Below are positions 34,851 through 44,370 of a DNA stretch of 64,000 nucleotides, one piece after another. The DNA lies in contig NZ_AXAU01000018.1 in the NCBI RefSeq assembly GCF_000472965.1, forward strand, positions 1 through 64,000. The letters run 5' to 3'. The first letter of the stretch is position 1. Each line of letters begins with the position of its first letter. Source of the stretch: Bradyrhizobium murdochi (GTDB lineage Bacteria > Pseudomonadota > Alphaproteobacteria > Rhizobiales > Xanthobacteraceae). The notes under the pieces were generated by a model. It saw only the letters and a list, made by a program, of their open reading frames with translations, was not told the origin of the DNA and made no database searches. A program made the translations under genes and the position numbers.

Positions 34851-35816
34851 CTATCGGCTACGCATAGCGAGGTCGAAATCGACAGCGGCGGTGTTGCCGC
34901 CGCTGATGATGACACCAACGCGTTCGCCGGCGGCGGGCTTGTAGGCGCCCGACAGGATCGCGGAAAATGCTGCTGCGCCGCCCGGCTCTGCAACGATGCG
35001 CAAGGCGCGCCAAAGCGTCGCCTGTGCGTCGGCGATCGCAGCGTCGGAAACCAGCACGGTTTGTCGCGCGTATTTCTGGGCGATCGGGAAGACCTGTTCG
35101 CCGACACGCCGCGGCGCAAGCGAATCCGCAGCCAGCCCGCCAGCCTCGGCATCGATCGGATGGCCGGCTTCAAGGGCCCTGGTCAATGTGGGCGATGCAA
35201 GCGGCTCGACGCCGACCACCTTGATGCGGCCGGCATACCAGGCAGCGATCCCGGCGATCAGCCCGCCGCCGCCCACCGCTACGAGCAGGGTGTCGATGTC
35301 AGGTGCCTGCTCCGAGAGCTCGAGGCCGATCGTTCCCTGTCCCGTGATGGTTTCCTTCTGGTCGAAGGCCGGCACCGGCAGTGCGCCGGTTTGGTGCGCC
35401 CATATCTCGCTTGCCGCGAGCGCATCGGCATAGCGGTCGCCTTCGATCGCGAGGTCGGCGCCGTAGTCGCGGATGCGTTGCACCTTCGCAGCCGACGAGA
35501 CGCTCGGAACGAAAATCTTGGCCGGCTTCCCAAGCTTCATCGCGGCATAGGCGACTGCCGCGCCATGGTTGCCGCCCGACGCCGCGACGACGCCGGCCTG
35601 CGGCACATCGCGGGTTAACAGATTGGCAAAAGCGCCGCGCGCCTTGAACGAGCCGGAGTGCTGCAGAAGCTCGAGCTTGAGCGTCAGCGGACGGCCGGGA
35701 AGCCCGAACTCGGCGCCATCGACCTCGACGACCGGCGTCCGCCGGATGAAGGGGCGAATGAGCCGCTCGCATTGTGCGATCGTTTCAGAGGTTACGGCAT
35801 CTACCGGCACGTCCAT
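34851..35816 (-). CDS. PLP-dependent threonine/serine dehydratase
   Basis: The 321-residue enzyme has the PLP lysine in SGSFKARGA (Lys58), the substrate loop ASGGNHGAAVAYA and the phosphate-binding VGGGGLIAG. It lacks the C-terminal ACT regulatory domain, so it is a catabolic-type dehydratase releasing ammonia and a 2-oxo acid. ATG 35816 has GGGGAG upstream. It is divergent from the ArsR-type gene 52 bases away, which may control it. Confidence 0.88.
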   Translation of the reverse strand: MDVPVDAVTSETIAQCERLIRPFIRRTPVVEVDGAEFGLPGRPLTLKLELLQHSGSFKARGAFANLLTRDVPQAGVVAASGGNHGAAVAYAAMKLGKPAKIFVPSVSSAAKVQRIRDYGADLAIEGDRYADALAASEIWAHQTGALPVPAFDQKETITGQGTIGLELSEQAPDIDTLLVAVGGGGLIAGIAAWYAGRIKVVGVEPLASPTLTRALEAGHPIDAEAGGLAADSLAPRRVGEQVFPIAQKYARQTVLVSDAAIADAQATLWRALRIVAEPGGAAAFSAILSGAYKPAAGERVGVIISGGNTAAVDFDLAMRSR

Positions 35817-35833
35817 AAGACACTCCCCGCTCA

Positions 35834-35862
35834 TTGACAGGAATTCGTCATTTAGCTAATTA
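35834..35862 (+). promoter_or_regulatory. Strong promoter of the ArsR-type gene, probably leaderless
   Basis: TTGACA (35834-35839) and TAATTA (35857-35862) are exactly 17 bases apart. The expected transcript start falls on or within a base or two of ATG 35868, leaving no room for a ribosome binding site. Confidence 0.6.
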
Positions 35863-35864
35863 GC
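35855..35864. promoter_or_regulatory. Palindromic operator over the -10 box
   Basis: GCTAATTAGC is a perfect 10-base palindrome covering the -10 box of the ArsR-type gene. Binding there by the gene product would shut its own promoter, the usual arrangement for this family. Confidence 0.5.
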
Positions 35865-35867
35865 AAT

Positions 35868-36185
35868 ATGCCTTCTTTACAAGACGACGTCGAGTCTGCT
35901 TTTCGCGCGCTCGCCAACGATCGGCGGCTGTTGATCCTGGAGTGGCTGAAACGCCCCCGGACGCATTTTCGCGAGCAGGTCGACGGCGATCTCGTCAAGG
36001 ACGGCGTGTGCGGGGTCTTGATTGCCGAAAAGCTCGGCGTCAGCCAACCCACGGTGAGCGAGCACCTGAAAATACTGTCGCAAGCAGGACTGGTGAGCGC
36101 CAAGCGCGTCAAGCAGTGGACGTTCTACAAGCGCGATGAAGCGCGCATCGCAAAGCTGAAAGCGGCCATGCTCGCGAAGATCTGA
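35868..36185 (+). CDS. ArsR-type winged-helix regulator
   Basis: The 105-residue protein has the ArsR winged helix: AFRALANDRRLLILEWLK, the recognition helix LGVSQPTVSEHLKILSQAGLV and the wing KQWTFYKRDE. It lacks the Cys-rich metal box of true ArsR proteins, so it probably senses something other than arsenic. It is divergent from the dehydratase. Confidence 0.88.
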   Translation: MPSLQDDVESAFRALANDRRLLILEWLKRPRTHFREQVDGDLVKDGVCGVLIAEKLGVSQPTVSEHLKILSQAGLVSAKRVKQWTFYKRDEARIAKLKAAMLAKI

Positions 36186-36209
36186 AGTCCGTCCTTGCTA
36201 TGGCGGTGA

Positions 36210-37709
36210 CTAATCCTCGCTCGCCTTGAACCGGCCGAGCCCCTTCAGCACGAACGGCGCCACTAGCGCAGTCAGCGCAATCCCGAGCAGCGTCGCCGAC
36301 ATCGGACTCTGCAGCAGCACGATGGGATCGCCGAGGCTGATCGCGAGCGCGCGGCGCAACTGGCTTTCGGCGATTGGACCCAGGATGAGACCGACGACGA
36401 CAGGTGCGATCGGGAAGTCGAACCGGCGCATCAGAAAGCCCAACACGCCGAACGCGGCCAGCATCGACAGCTCGACGACCGATGGTTTCGCCGCGATGGT
36501 GCCCATGGTCGCGAACACGAGAATGCCGGCGTACAGCCACGGCTGCGGGATCGCGAGCAGTCGCACCCATAGCCCGACCAGCGGCAGGTTGAGAACCAGC
36601 AGCATGACGTTGGCGATGAACAGGCTCGCAATCAGGCCCCACACCAGATCGGGCCGCTCGGCGAACAGCAGCGGTCCCGGGTTCAACCCGTATTGCTGAA
36701 AGCCCGCCAGCATCATCGCAGCCGTCGCCGAGGTCGGCAGTCCGAGCGTCAAGAGCGGCACCAGGGTGCCGGCGGCGGAGGCGTTGTTGGCGGCTTCCGG
36801 CCCGGCGACGCCTTCGATCGCGCCCTTGCCGAATTCCTCCGGGTGTTTCGACAGTCGTTTCTCGGTCGAGTAGGACAGGAATGTCGGAATTTCCGCGCCA
36901 CCGGCGGGAAGTGCGCCGATCGGAAAGCCGAACATCGTCCCGCGCAGCCACGGCTTCCACGATCGCATCCAGTCCTGCCTTGTCATCCACAGCGAGCCGC
37001 GCACCGGCTCGATCTTTTCCTCGGCGTGATGGCGGCGCGATGCGACGTGAAGCGCTTCGCCGACGGCGAACAGGCCGACGGCCAGCGTCGTCACCTCGAC
37101 GCCGTCGAGCAGTTCGGGCATGCCGAATGCGAGCCGAGCCTGGCCGGTGAGCTTGTCGATGCCGATCAGCCCGAGCGTCAGCCCGATGAACAGGCTGGTC
37201 AGCCCGCGGATCGGCGAATCGCCGAAGGTCGCAGACACCGTCACGAAGGCCACGCACATCAGCGCGAAATAATCTTCAGGCCCGAAGCGCACGGCAAAAT
37301 CCACCAGCCACGGTGCGAGAAAAGCCAGGCCGATGGTGGCAATGGTGCCCGCGACGAACGAGCCGATCGCCGATGTCGCCAGTGCCGGACCGCCGCGGCC
37401 GGCCTTGGCCATCTTGTTGCCCTCGAGCGCGGTCGCCATCGACGCGCTCTCGCCGGGCGTGTTGATGAGGATGGCGGTGGTCGATCCGCCATACATGCCG
37501 CCGTAATAGATTCCGGCGAACATGATCAGCGAGCCGCCGGGATCGAGCTTGTAGGTGACCGGCAACAGCAACGCGACGGTGAGTGCCGGACCTATACCGG
37601 GCAGCACGCCCACGGCAGTGCCGAGGAACACGCCGATCAGCGCATAGAGCAGGTTCATCGGCTGGACGGCGACGGCCATGCCATGCGCAAGCGCAGCGAA
37701 GGTTTCCAT
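36210..37709 (-). CDS. tctA: Tripartite tricarboxylate transporter, large membrane subunit
   Basis: The 499-residue protein has about twelve helices and TctA signs: GVFLGTAVGVLPGIGPALTVALLLP, GIYYGGMYGGSTTAILINTPGE and GLPTSATAAMMLAGF. It works with TctB and the periplasmic TctC in secondary uptake of citrate or related acids. ATG 37709 overlaps the tctB stop by one base; the open frame reaches further back but that part is only the shadow of tctB. Confidence 0.92.
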   Translation of the reverse strand: METFAALAHGMAVAVQPMNLLYALIGVFLGTAVGVLPGIGPALTVALLLPVTYKLDPGGSLIMFAGIYYGGMYGGSTTAILINTPGESASMATALEGNKMAKAGRGGPALATSAIGSFVAGTIATIGLAFLAPWLVDFAVRFGPEDYFALMCVAFVTVSATFGDSPIRGLTSLFIGLTLGLIGIDKLTGQARLAFGMPELLDGVEVTTLAVGLFAVGEALHVASRRHHAEEKIEPVRGSLWMTRQDWMRSWKPWLRGTMFGFPIGALPAGGAEIPTFLSYSTEKRLSKHPEEFGKGAIEGVAGPEAANNASAAGTLVPLLTLGLPTSATAAMMLAGFQQYGLNPGPLLFAERPDLVWGLIASLFIANVMLLVLNLPLVGLWVRLLAIPQPWLYAGILVFATMGTIAAKPSVVELSMLAAFGVLGFLMRRFDFPIAPVVVGLILGPIAESQLRRALAISLGDPIVLLQSPMSATLLGIALTALVAPFVLKGLGRFKASED

Positions 37710-38209
37710 TACAGCAGTCTTTCCAGAGGGCCGGCAGGCAGGCTCAACGTCAGCAGCCGATCGAAGGCGAGATAGATCAGCGTGGTCATCACGAGCGCGA
37801 TGGCGAGGTCGGCGAGGATGGCGCGGCGCCCGAACGCCGCCGAGGTGGTGACGAACAGCGCGGATGTCGCCAGGATGAAGCCGCCGCCGAGCCCGATGAT
37901 GGCGATCAGCAGCGCAAGTCCGCCGAGGATCAGCAGCACGGGCTTGGGATCGGCGCTCTCGCGCGGCGGCAGGTTGCCGCGCAGCGTGTCGATCAGGTTG
38001 GCGATCGCGAGAATGCCGAGGCCGATGGCGATGACGACCGGCATCGCCTCGGGCCCCATGCCATACATCGAAGTGGATGACAGACGGCTTGCGTCCCATA
38101 CCAGCACCGCAGCCAGCACCGCGAGCGCCGCGGCAATGACCAGACCGGCGGGATCGATGCGCCGCGAGGCCGGCCGCTGCGGAAGATCGCCGGAAGCGCT
38201 GTCCGTCAT
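37709..38209 (-). CDS. tctB: Tripartite tricarboxylate transporter, small membrane subunit
   Basis: The 166-residue protein has four helices and sits between tctC and tctA with overlaps at both ends (four bases with tctC, one base with tctA). Sequence identity in this family is low; the context makes the call firm. Confidence 0.9.
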   Translation of the reverse strand: MTDSASGDLPQRPASRRIDPAGLVIAAALAVLAAVLVWDASRLSSTSMYGMGPEAMPVVIAIGLGILAIANLIDTLRGNLPPRESADPKPVLLILGGLALLIAIIGLGGGFILATSALFVTTSAAFGRRAILADLAIALVMTTLIYLAFDRLLTLSLPAGPLERLL

Positions 38210-39174
38210 GATTTGACGAGGCCGACCGATTTCAGCACGTCGGTGACGCGCGTCGTTTCCTTCTTCAGGAAGTCGGCGAACGCATCGCCGGAAAGATAGG
38301 CGTCATCCCAACCCTTCTGCTTGAGAATGTCCTTCCAGGCATCCGACTGGACCATCTTCTCGACCGCTTCGCTCAATGTCTTGCGCTGTTCCGGCGTGAT
38401 GCCGGGAGGCGCAACCACCGAGCGCCAATTGGCGAGCACGAGGTCGATCCCTTGTTCCTTGAAGGTCGGAATATCGATGCCGGCGATACGCTTCTCCGAG
38501 GTCACACCGAGCGCGCGCAATTTGCCGGATTTGATCTGGCCTTCGTATTCGCTCAGGCCCGAAATGCCTGCCGTGACCTTGCCGCCGAGAATGGCCGCCA
38601 GTGACTCGCCGCCGCCGGAGAACGGAATGTAGTTGATCTTCTTGGCGTCGGCGCCGATCGTTCCCGCAAACAACGCTGCCATCACATGATCAACGCCGCC
38701 GGCCGAGCCGCCGGCAAAGGTTACCTTGGCGATATCGGCCTTCACGGCCGCGGCAAGATCCTGCGCTGTCTTGAGCGGCGAATTCGCCGGCACCACGATC
38801 ACCTGGATCTCCTCGGTGAGGCGGGCAATCGGCGTCACCTGTTCGAGCGTCACCGGCGACTTGTTCATGGCGAGCGCGCCGACCATGACGAAGCCGTTCA
38901 CCATCATCTGGTTGCCGTCGCCCTTGGCGCCGTTGACGAACTGCGCGATGCCGACGCTGCCGCCGGCGCCTGCCACGTTGGTGACCTGGACGCTGCGGGC
39001 GATCTTGGCGGCGACCAAAGCCTGCTGCATCGCGCGCGCGGTCTGATCCCAGCCGCCGCCGGGCGCTGCGGGCGCCATGATCTTGAGCTCGAGCTGCTGC
39101 GAGAGGGCAGGCGCTGTGGCTGCAAGCGTCAACGCGACGACCGCGCCGAACAGGCGCGTATGAAACGGCATCAT
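38206..39174 (-). CDS. tctC: Tripartite tricarboxylate transporter, binding protein (Bug type)
   Basis: The 322-residue periplasmic protein has a signal peptide (cut after TAPALS) and the Bug/TctC signs LKIMAPAAPGGGWDQTAR, NVAGAGGSVGIAQFV and FAGGSAGGVDHVMAA. It is the first gene of tctCBA. The carboxylic acid bound cannot be read from the sequence. Confidence 0.92.
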   Translation of the reverse strand: MMPFHTRLFGAVVALTLAATAPALSQQLELKIMAPAAPGGGWDQTARAMQQALVAAKIARSVQVTNVAGAGGSVGIAQFVNGAKGDGNQMMVNGFVMVGALAMNKSPVTLEQVTPIARLTEEIQVIVVPANSPLKTAQDLAAAVKADIAKVTFAGGSAGGVDHVMAALFAGTIGADAKKINYIPFSGGGESLAAILGGKVTAGISGLSEYEGQIKSGKLRALGVTSEKRIAGIDIPTFKEQGIDLVLANWRSVVAPPGITPEQRKTLSEAVEKMVQSDAWKDILKQKGWDDAYLSGDAFADFLKKETTRVTDVLKSVGLVKS

Positions 39175-39500
39175 GGGATTTCCTCCAGGCTCACGCGGAG
39201 CCGTTATTGTTGGTCGATTGTGTCAATTCGTCGCATATCAGCCGGAAAACCCGCCGCTGTCCAGAAGGACCTTTGTGTTGGCGGACCGGATCTCAAAGAT
39301 TTCGCCAGGGCTTTGCAGCGCGTGCTTTTTTGGCCTTCGGCACTTGCCTGGCCGAAAGTGAAACGCCAATTGCTCGGCACACGTCCGAACAGGCGCCGTG
39401 CTGTGTGTCGGCTTGGCTATGGCGCCTGAATAAGACGCGATGACGAAGGCGGCCACGGCCTCGGGGTCGAACGCGCCGCTGATGATTGAGGGGGAGGTCG
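39175..39500. other. Intergenic stretch between tctC and the GST gene
   Basis: Open frames here are short and overlap on both strands without a ribosome binding site. I see no RNA gene or palindromic element. It should hold the divergent promoters of tctCBA and the GST gene. Confidence 0.5.
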
Positions 39501-40220
39501 ATGCACGAGAATGCTCAATCCGGTCGAGAAGCCGATCGGAGCAGCGGCCGCAAGATGCGGCTGTTCTCCGCGGCCCTGAGCATGTTCGGCGCAAAGGTTC
39601 AGATCGCTGCACACGAGAAGGACATCGATTTCGAACTGGTCATGGTCCCCTTCACCCAGAAGGAGGGTTATGCGCCGAAGCATCCGGAAGTCCTGCGCAT
39701 CAATCCGAAGCGCCAGGTCCCGGTGCTGATCGATGGCGATCTCGAGATTTTCGATTCCACCCAGATCTTCGAGTATCTTGAAGACATCAAGCCGAGCCCT
39801 GCGCTGTGGCCCGCTGCTCCTGCCGCGCGAGCCTTCGCTCGCCGGCTGGAGCATGAATCGGACGAGGTCTATTTCCCGCATATCATCAAATTGATGCCGC
39901 TCTGGAATAGGCCAGGCGATCCCGCCGGGACGCCCGCGCGCGAGGCCGCCGCTGCCTATTATCGAACCATGGAGCGTGTCCTTGGCAACCGCGAGTTTCT
40001 CGCCGGCGAATATTCCTTTGCCGATATCGCGTTCTATATGGCGCAGCTCTTCGGTGCCCGCATGGGTGCCGACATGACCGGCGAAACGCCGAGACTTTTG
40101 CAATGGCGGCAGCGCATGACGATGAGACCGGCCGTCATCAAGGTCGTTCGACCGATGGCCGACTATTTGCGCCGCGATGGTCGCAGCGTTCCAGCGTTTC
40201 TCTCGCCAATAGCGACGTAA
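39501..40220 (+). CDS. Glutathione S-transferase family protein
   Basis: The 239-residue protein has a thioredoxin-like N-terminal part (AAHEKDIDFELVMVPF, INPKRQVPVLIDGDLEIFDSTQIFEYLED) with the glutathione-binding VPVL and DS motifs, and a helical C-terminal part with GEYSFADIAFYMAQL. ATG 39501 follows AGGGGGAGG; the fold itself starts around ATG 39555. The substrate is unknown. Confidence 0.85.
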   Translation: MHENAQSGREADRSSGRKMRLFSAALSMFGAKVQIAAHEKDIDFELVMVPFTQKEGYAPKHPEVLRINPKRQVPVLIDGDLEIFDSTQIFEYLEDIKPSPALWPAAPAARAFARRLEHESDEVYFPHIIKLMPLWNRPGDPAGTPAREAAAAYYRTMERVLGNREFLAGEYSFADIAFYMAQLFGARMGADMTGETPRLLQWRQRMTMRPAVIKVVRPMADYLRRDGRSVPAFLSPIAT

Positions 40221-40250
40221 TCGACGCTTGCGGGGTGCGGACGCCTGTAA

Positions 40251-40355
40251 CCCCTCATGGTGAGGAGCGCGAAGCGCGTCTCGAACCATGAGGCCCCGTC
40301 TGTGACCTACATCCTTCGAGACGCCCGCTTCTCGCGGGCTCCTCAGGATGAGGGG
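40251..40355. repeat. Palindromic element, family B
   Basis: CCTCATGGTGAGGAGCGCG to CGAACCATGAGG forms one hairpin and CATCCTTCGAGACGC to CTCCTCAGGATG a second. Near-identical copies are at 58716-58854 and, reversed, 47475-47573. This copy lies between the GST and histidine kinase genes. Confidence 0.85.
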
Positions 40356-40378
40356 TTGAGCAGCTATGAGCAGTAAGA

Positions 40379-43300
40379 TTAAGCCTGCACCACCGCGGGC
40401 GGAAACACGATCTCGATCAGCGTGCCGGAGCGGCCGCCGGTCTTGATCTGGAATTTGGCGCGGTTGGCTTCGACGAGCGCCTTGGTCAGCGACAGGCTGA
40501 GGGCCGCACTCTCGGACTGATCCGACGGCGCCCGCGTGCGGAACGGCTCGAGGGCGGCGGCAACCTCGTTGTCGTTGAGCCCGTTGCCGGTGTCGCGGAC
40601 CCGCAGCATCACCTCGCCGAAATCGGACAGCGCGGTCGAGACGATGACCTGGCCGCCGGCATTGGCGAGATGGATCGAATTGCCGATTAGGTTCAGCGTG
40701 ATCTGGCGCAATGCCTGCGCGTCTGCGACCACAGGCGGCAGCGTGTGCGCGAGCGAAGTGCGGATGATGATGCGCTCGCGATTTGCCTGCGGCTGCATCA
40801 CCGCCACGCAGCTCTCGACCAGCTCGTTGAGATTCTGGTTGGTGAAGGCGAGATCGAGCTTGCCGGTTTCGATCCGAGAGAGATCGAGCAGGTCGTTGAC
40901 GATGGCGATCACGTGTTCGCCGGCGGCGCGGATGTCTTTCATGTATTCGCGGTAACGCTCGTTACCGAGTGCGCCGAAGCGCTCCCCGATCATCACTTCG
41001 GCAAAGCCGATGATGGCGTTTAGCGGCATTCGCACCTCGTGGCTGATCCGGGCCAGCACGTCGGCCTTGGCATTGGCGGCGCGTTCCGCCAGCCGCCGCG
41101 CCTCGCGCAACTCGCTCTCGGTCTTCTTGGCCTGCGAGAGATCGCGGAACACCGCGAAGAAATTCGGGCCGTCTGGGCGGGTACGGCCGATGGTCATTGA
41201 CAGCGGAATAATGCCGCCCTTGCTTTCGCGGCCGAGCACCTCGCGGCCGTGATCGAGCAGGCTTTCGAGGCCGGAGTCCTTGATACCGGCGAGATATTCG
41301 AACACGCCGTGCTGGCTTTCCGGCGCAAAGAGATCGGCGAGATTGCGTTGGACCAGTTCGTCGCCGTCATAGCCGAACAGCGCCTCGGCGCTGCGGTTGG
41401 CTGCATGGATGTTGCCCTCGGCATCGAACATCAGCAGGCCTTCGGCTGTGGTGTCCAGGATCGCGGCGAGTTCTTCGGCATTGGCATGGCCGACATCGGA
41501 CGGTTCGGGGATGTCCAGCTCCGCTACCGGCTCGGCTTGCGAGATGGCGGCCGCGATCGCCGCGCCCTCGTGGCGCGTGGTCGAGAAGATCAGGGCCAGT
41601 GCCGAATCGCCGTCCCATGAAATCGTGTGGAGGCGGGCCTCGGCCGCCGATGACGGCGCATCTGCATCCGCAGACCCGCTTGCGGAAATCGTCACCGGCC
41701 TGCCGGTGTCCGATGTCGAGGACGCATTCGACGTGCCGGGTTCGACATAGAGCGCGTCGAGGCCGCCGGCATCTTCCAGCGCATGCAGACTGGCATAGCC
41801 CATCTGCGTCAAGAAAGCGGGGTTGGCATATAGCAGGCGGTCGAGCCGGTAGATCAGGATGCCGACGGGTAAGAGATCGAGCAGCGCCTTGTCGCGCGCG
41901 GCTTCGCCATGCGCGGGCGGTTCGGGCGAGGCCAGCCATTCGGGCGGCTCGCCGGCTGGTTCGCGCGCGAACGATGCGACGGTTGGTTCAAAGATCGTTT
42001 CACCGGTGACGTTCGGCACCGCCTCGTTACCATTCTCGGTGTCGAGCCGCGCCGACAATTGCCGCGCGAGTTCGTCGAAGGCGCTGTTCTCGACCGGCGT
42101 CAGCGATAGTGACTTCGCCTCGCCGGGGACGCGGAATGGCACCACGTTGGGAGCGCCTGTGGGCAATTCCGTCACGGTGTCCTTGAAGGCTTCGTTGACG
42201 CTTTCCCTGACGCTTTCCTCGACGCTTTCCTCGATGGTTTCCTTGGGAGGTTCCACGGGCGTTTCCAAATCGTTTTGATGTGAAGTCTCGGCAGCAATCG
42301 GTTCGGGCAAATCGTCGACCAAAGGCGGTGCAACGCCCGTCGGGCTGGGAAATTCCGGGGCGGGCGGTTCTTGCGGCATTGCCATCTCGCCGGACAATTC
42401 CGCCAGGCGCAGGGCGGCGAGCAGGGCGAGCGCGTCGAAATCGCGGCAGACGCCAAAGCCGCGATAGCCGATGAAATTCCGCTGCCCGTCGAAGATCGGC
42501 AAACCGGACAGTTCGACCGGCAGGGTGCCGCCGCCATCGACCGGCCAGTTCAGCACGATGCCGCTCCAGGTCGCGCATGTGGCGAACGCCTTCATCACCC
42601 GCCCGTCGGGATCGAGCGCAAAGTTCTCGGCGATCTCGCGCCATGGCCGGCCGAAGCCGGCCGTGGTGCGCGGGCCGATCAGGCTGGTGAATTCGTCGGT
42701 GCCGAGCGTGAAGCGGCCTTCCCGATCCATCTGCCAGGTGAAGCGCAACGGCAGGCGGCGGGTCGGCTGCCTGGCGAATGCTTCGAGCGCCGGGAATGGC
42801 GTGCGTGGAGCGGGCTCAGTCGCGGCCGGCTCCTCCGCGGCGGCCGGCTCGGCAAAGGCATCGAACAATGCAAACTCGGCGGGCGCTTCGCCCGATTGCG
42901 CCGGCTGTTCGTAATCGGGAGCCGGCTGCGGCGCGGCTTGCTCCATGACGGGCGCGCTCGGCTGCGGGGCGGGTGTTGACGCTGTGGCCTCGGGCTGCAT
43001 CTCGATCTCGGGCGGCTCATGCGCCCGCGCCGGCCGCGGCGAGATCAGCGCGATGTCGCCGGCGGCGATCAGGACACCATGGCTGCCATTGGGAAAGTCG
43101 AACCGCGAACAGCCGCAGGTCGCAAGCATGCCGGGCGCCGCGCCAAACCCCTGTAACCGCTCCAGGCGGATGGCGCCGTTGGCAAGCAGCCGTCCTGTAA
43201 GCCGCGCGATCTGCCGCCGGTGCCGGTCGGCCGGTCCGAAGGTCTTCTCAGTAAGGGCTGCGGCGCTCGCGGCGCCGAACAGGCGGGCACCGGGGGGATT

Positions 43301-43456
43301 GGCCCACACGATCTGCCTGCCGTCGGCCGTCCACAGCCATGCGGGCAGGCGGCTCGCCGCATAGGCCGCCAATCGCGGATCGCTCTGCGCCCGCCACTGA
43401 AATTCCGCATCCTTCATCGCAACTACATGACCGTCCGGCGTCACGATCGGCACCAA
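40379..43456 (-). CDS. Large cytoplasmic PAS histidine kinase, PdhS/PleC/DivJ-like
   Basis: The 1025-residue protein has no membrane segment. It has an N-terminal PAS-like part (about 30-135), a Pro/Ala/Glu-rich linker, a second PAS-like part (about 240-345), another acidic linker with ESV repeats, two further PAS regions (about 540-640 and 655-775) and a kinase core. The phospho-acceptor is in ISHEVRMPLNAIIGF (about 805). The end KALVEANRAKFQIKTGG resembles the PdhS/PleC group that acts on DivK in cell-cycle control. The usual GLGL of the ATP lid reads ALSLS here, so kinase activity is uncertain. GTG 43456 or ATG 43417 could be the start. Confidence 0.8.
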   Translation of the reverse strand: MVPIVTPDGHVVAMKDAEFQWRAQSDPRLAAYAASRLPAWLWTADGRQIVWANPPGARLFGAASAAALTEKTFGPADRHRRQIARLTGRLLANGAIRLERLQGFGAAPGMLATCGCSRFDFPNGSHGVLIAAGDIALISPRPARAHEPPEIEMQPEATASTPAPQPSAPVMEQAAPQPAPDYEQPAQSGEAPAEFALFDAFAEPAAAEEPAATEPAPRTPFPALEAFARQPTRRLPLRFTWQMDREGRFTLGTDEFTSLIGPRTTAGFGRPWREIAENFALDPDGRVMKAFATCATWSGIVLNWPVDGGGTLPVELSGLPIFDGQRNFIGYRGFGVCRDFDALALLAALRLAELSGEMAMPQEPPAPEFPSPTGVAPPLVDDLPEPIAAETSHQNDLETPVEPPKETIEESVEESVRESVNEAFKDTVTELPTGAPNVVPFRVPGEAKSLSLTPVENSAFDELARQLSARLDTENGNEAVPNVTGETIFEPTVASFAREPAGEPPEWLASPEPPAHGEAARDKALLDLLPVGILIYRLDRLLYANPAFLTQMGYASLHALEDAGGLDALYVEPGTSNASSTSDTGRPVTISASGSADADAPSSAAEARLHTISWDGDSALALIFSTTRHEGAAIAAAISQAEPVAELDIPEPSDVGHANAEELAAILDTTAEGLLMFDAEGNIHAANRSAEALFGYDGDELVQRNLADLFAPESQHGVFEYLAGIKDSGLESLLDHGREVLGRESKGGIIPLSMTIGRTRPDGPNFFAVFRDLSQAKKTESELREARRLAERAANAKADVLARISHEVRMPLNAIIGFAEVMIGERFGALGNERYREYMKDIRAAGEHVIAIVNDLLDLSRIETGKLDLAFTNQNLNELVESCVAVMQPQANRERIIIRTSLAHTLPPVVADAQALRQITLNLIGNSIHLANAGGQVIVSTALSDFGEVMLRVRDTGNGLNDNEVAAALEPFRTRAPSDQSESAALSLSLTKALVEANRAKFQIKTGGRSGTLIEIVFPPAVVQA

Positions 43457-43719
43457 AATGCCGATAACGTTAAGGGATCGTTACTATCGCAAGCCGGCGG
43501 CGGTAGGTCCACGACCCGGCGGGCCCGCAGCGATTTAAGCGGCGGATAACCTTAACCCGGCTGAACCCTTTGGCCGCCGGCCACGTTGGGTGGGCTGCAA
43601 GCGGCCGTCAGGGGCCACCATCAGGAACCTCCCGGGCGTCGCATCCGTTCCGGCCGCGGCCCTTATGACCCCTTGGCGGAATCCGGACGCAATCCCTGCC
43701 CCGTGCAAAGGAGCGCACC

Positions 43720-44103
43720 ATGAGCGACGACGTGCGAGACCGTTTCGAGATACCCAAGGAAGTGCGATCGATGGCGGAAGCGAGCCTGGAGCAGGCCCGC
43801 AAGACGTTTGAGAAATTCGTCGCCGCCGCGCAGACCACCGCCGATACCATCGAGGAGCGCAATGCCACGGTGCGCGAGGGCGCCAAGGATATCAGGCAGA
43901 AGGCTGTCGCCTATGCCGAGAAGAACGTTCAGGGCTCGCTCGATTACGCTCAGTCGCTCCTGAAGGCCAAGGATCTGGCCGAGGTAACGCGGCTGCACAA
44001 CGAATGTGTGCAGGGGCAAATGCGTGTGCTGGCGGAGCAGGCCAGCGAAATGAGCCAGATCGTCGGCAAGGCCGCCATGGATGCGGCGAAGCCGAAAGCC
44101 TGA
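43720..44103 (+). CDS. Phasin family protein
   Basis: The 127-residue, almost wholly helical protein has the phasin_2 pattern: EVRSMAEASLEQARKTFEKF, GAKDIRQKAVAYAEKNVQGSLDYAQSLL and LHNECVQGQM. Phasins coat polyhydroxybutyrate granules. A second phasin gene follows after 260 bases; both are probably expressed during carbon storage. Confidence 0.88.
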   Translation: MSDDVRDRFEIPKEVRSMAEASLEQARKTFEKFVAAAQTTADTIEERNATVREGAKDIRQKAVAYAEKNVQGSLDYAQSLLKAKDLAEVTRLHNECVQGQMRVLAEQASEMSQIVGKAAMDAAKPKA

Positions 44104-44370
44104 GCGGCCCGCAGCAGGCAGTATTGCAACCGCGAAATGGACCGGCTGGAAAGCGCATCCGGTGCGGGTTCCCCATGCGGCGTCGCACCAGAAATTGCAG
44201 TGCGTTGCACAAATTTGACACGATATGGGTGCTTATTGGGCGAGCCCGTGGATGGGCAAACTTCCGTGAGTGCGTGTGTGTACGTGATCCCTTTTGGCGT
44301 TCCTTCCGGTCATCCGCCCGGCACCCCGCCAGGGGAACATCGATTAACCCCATTGTGAAGGATGCAACCC

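Noticed and set aside
37710..38099. N-terminal extension of tctA to 38099
   Set aside because: The extension is the tctB gene read in another frame; tctA proper starts at 37709.
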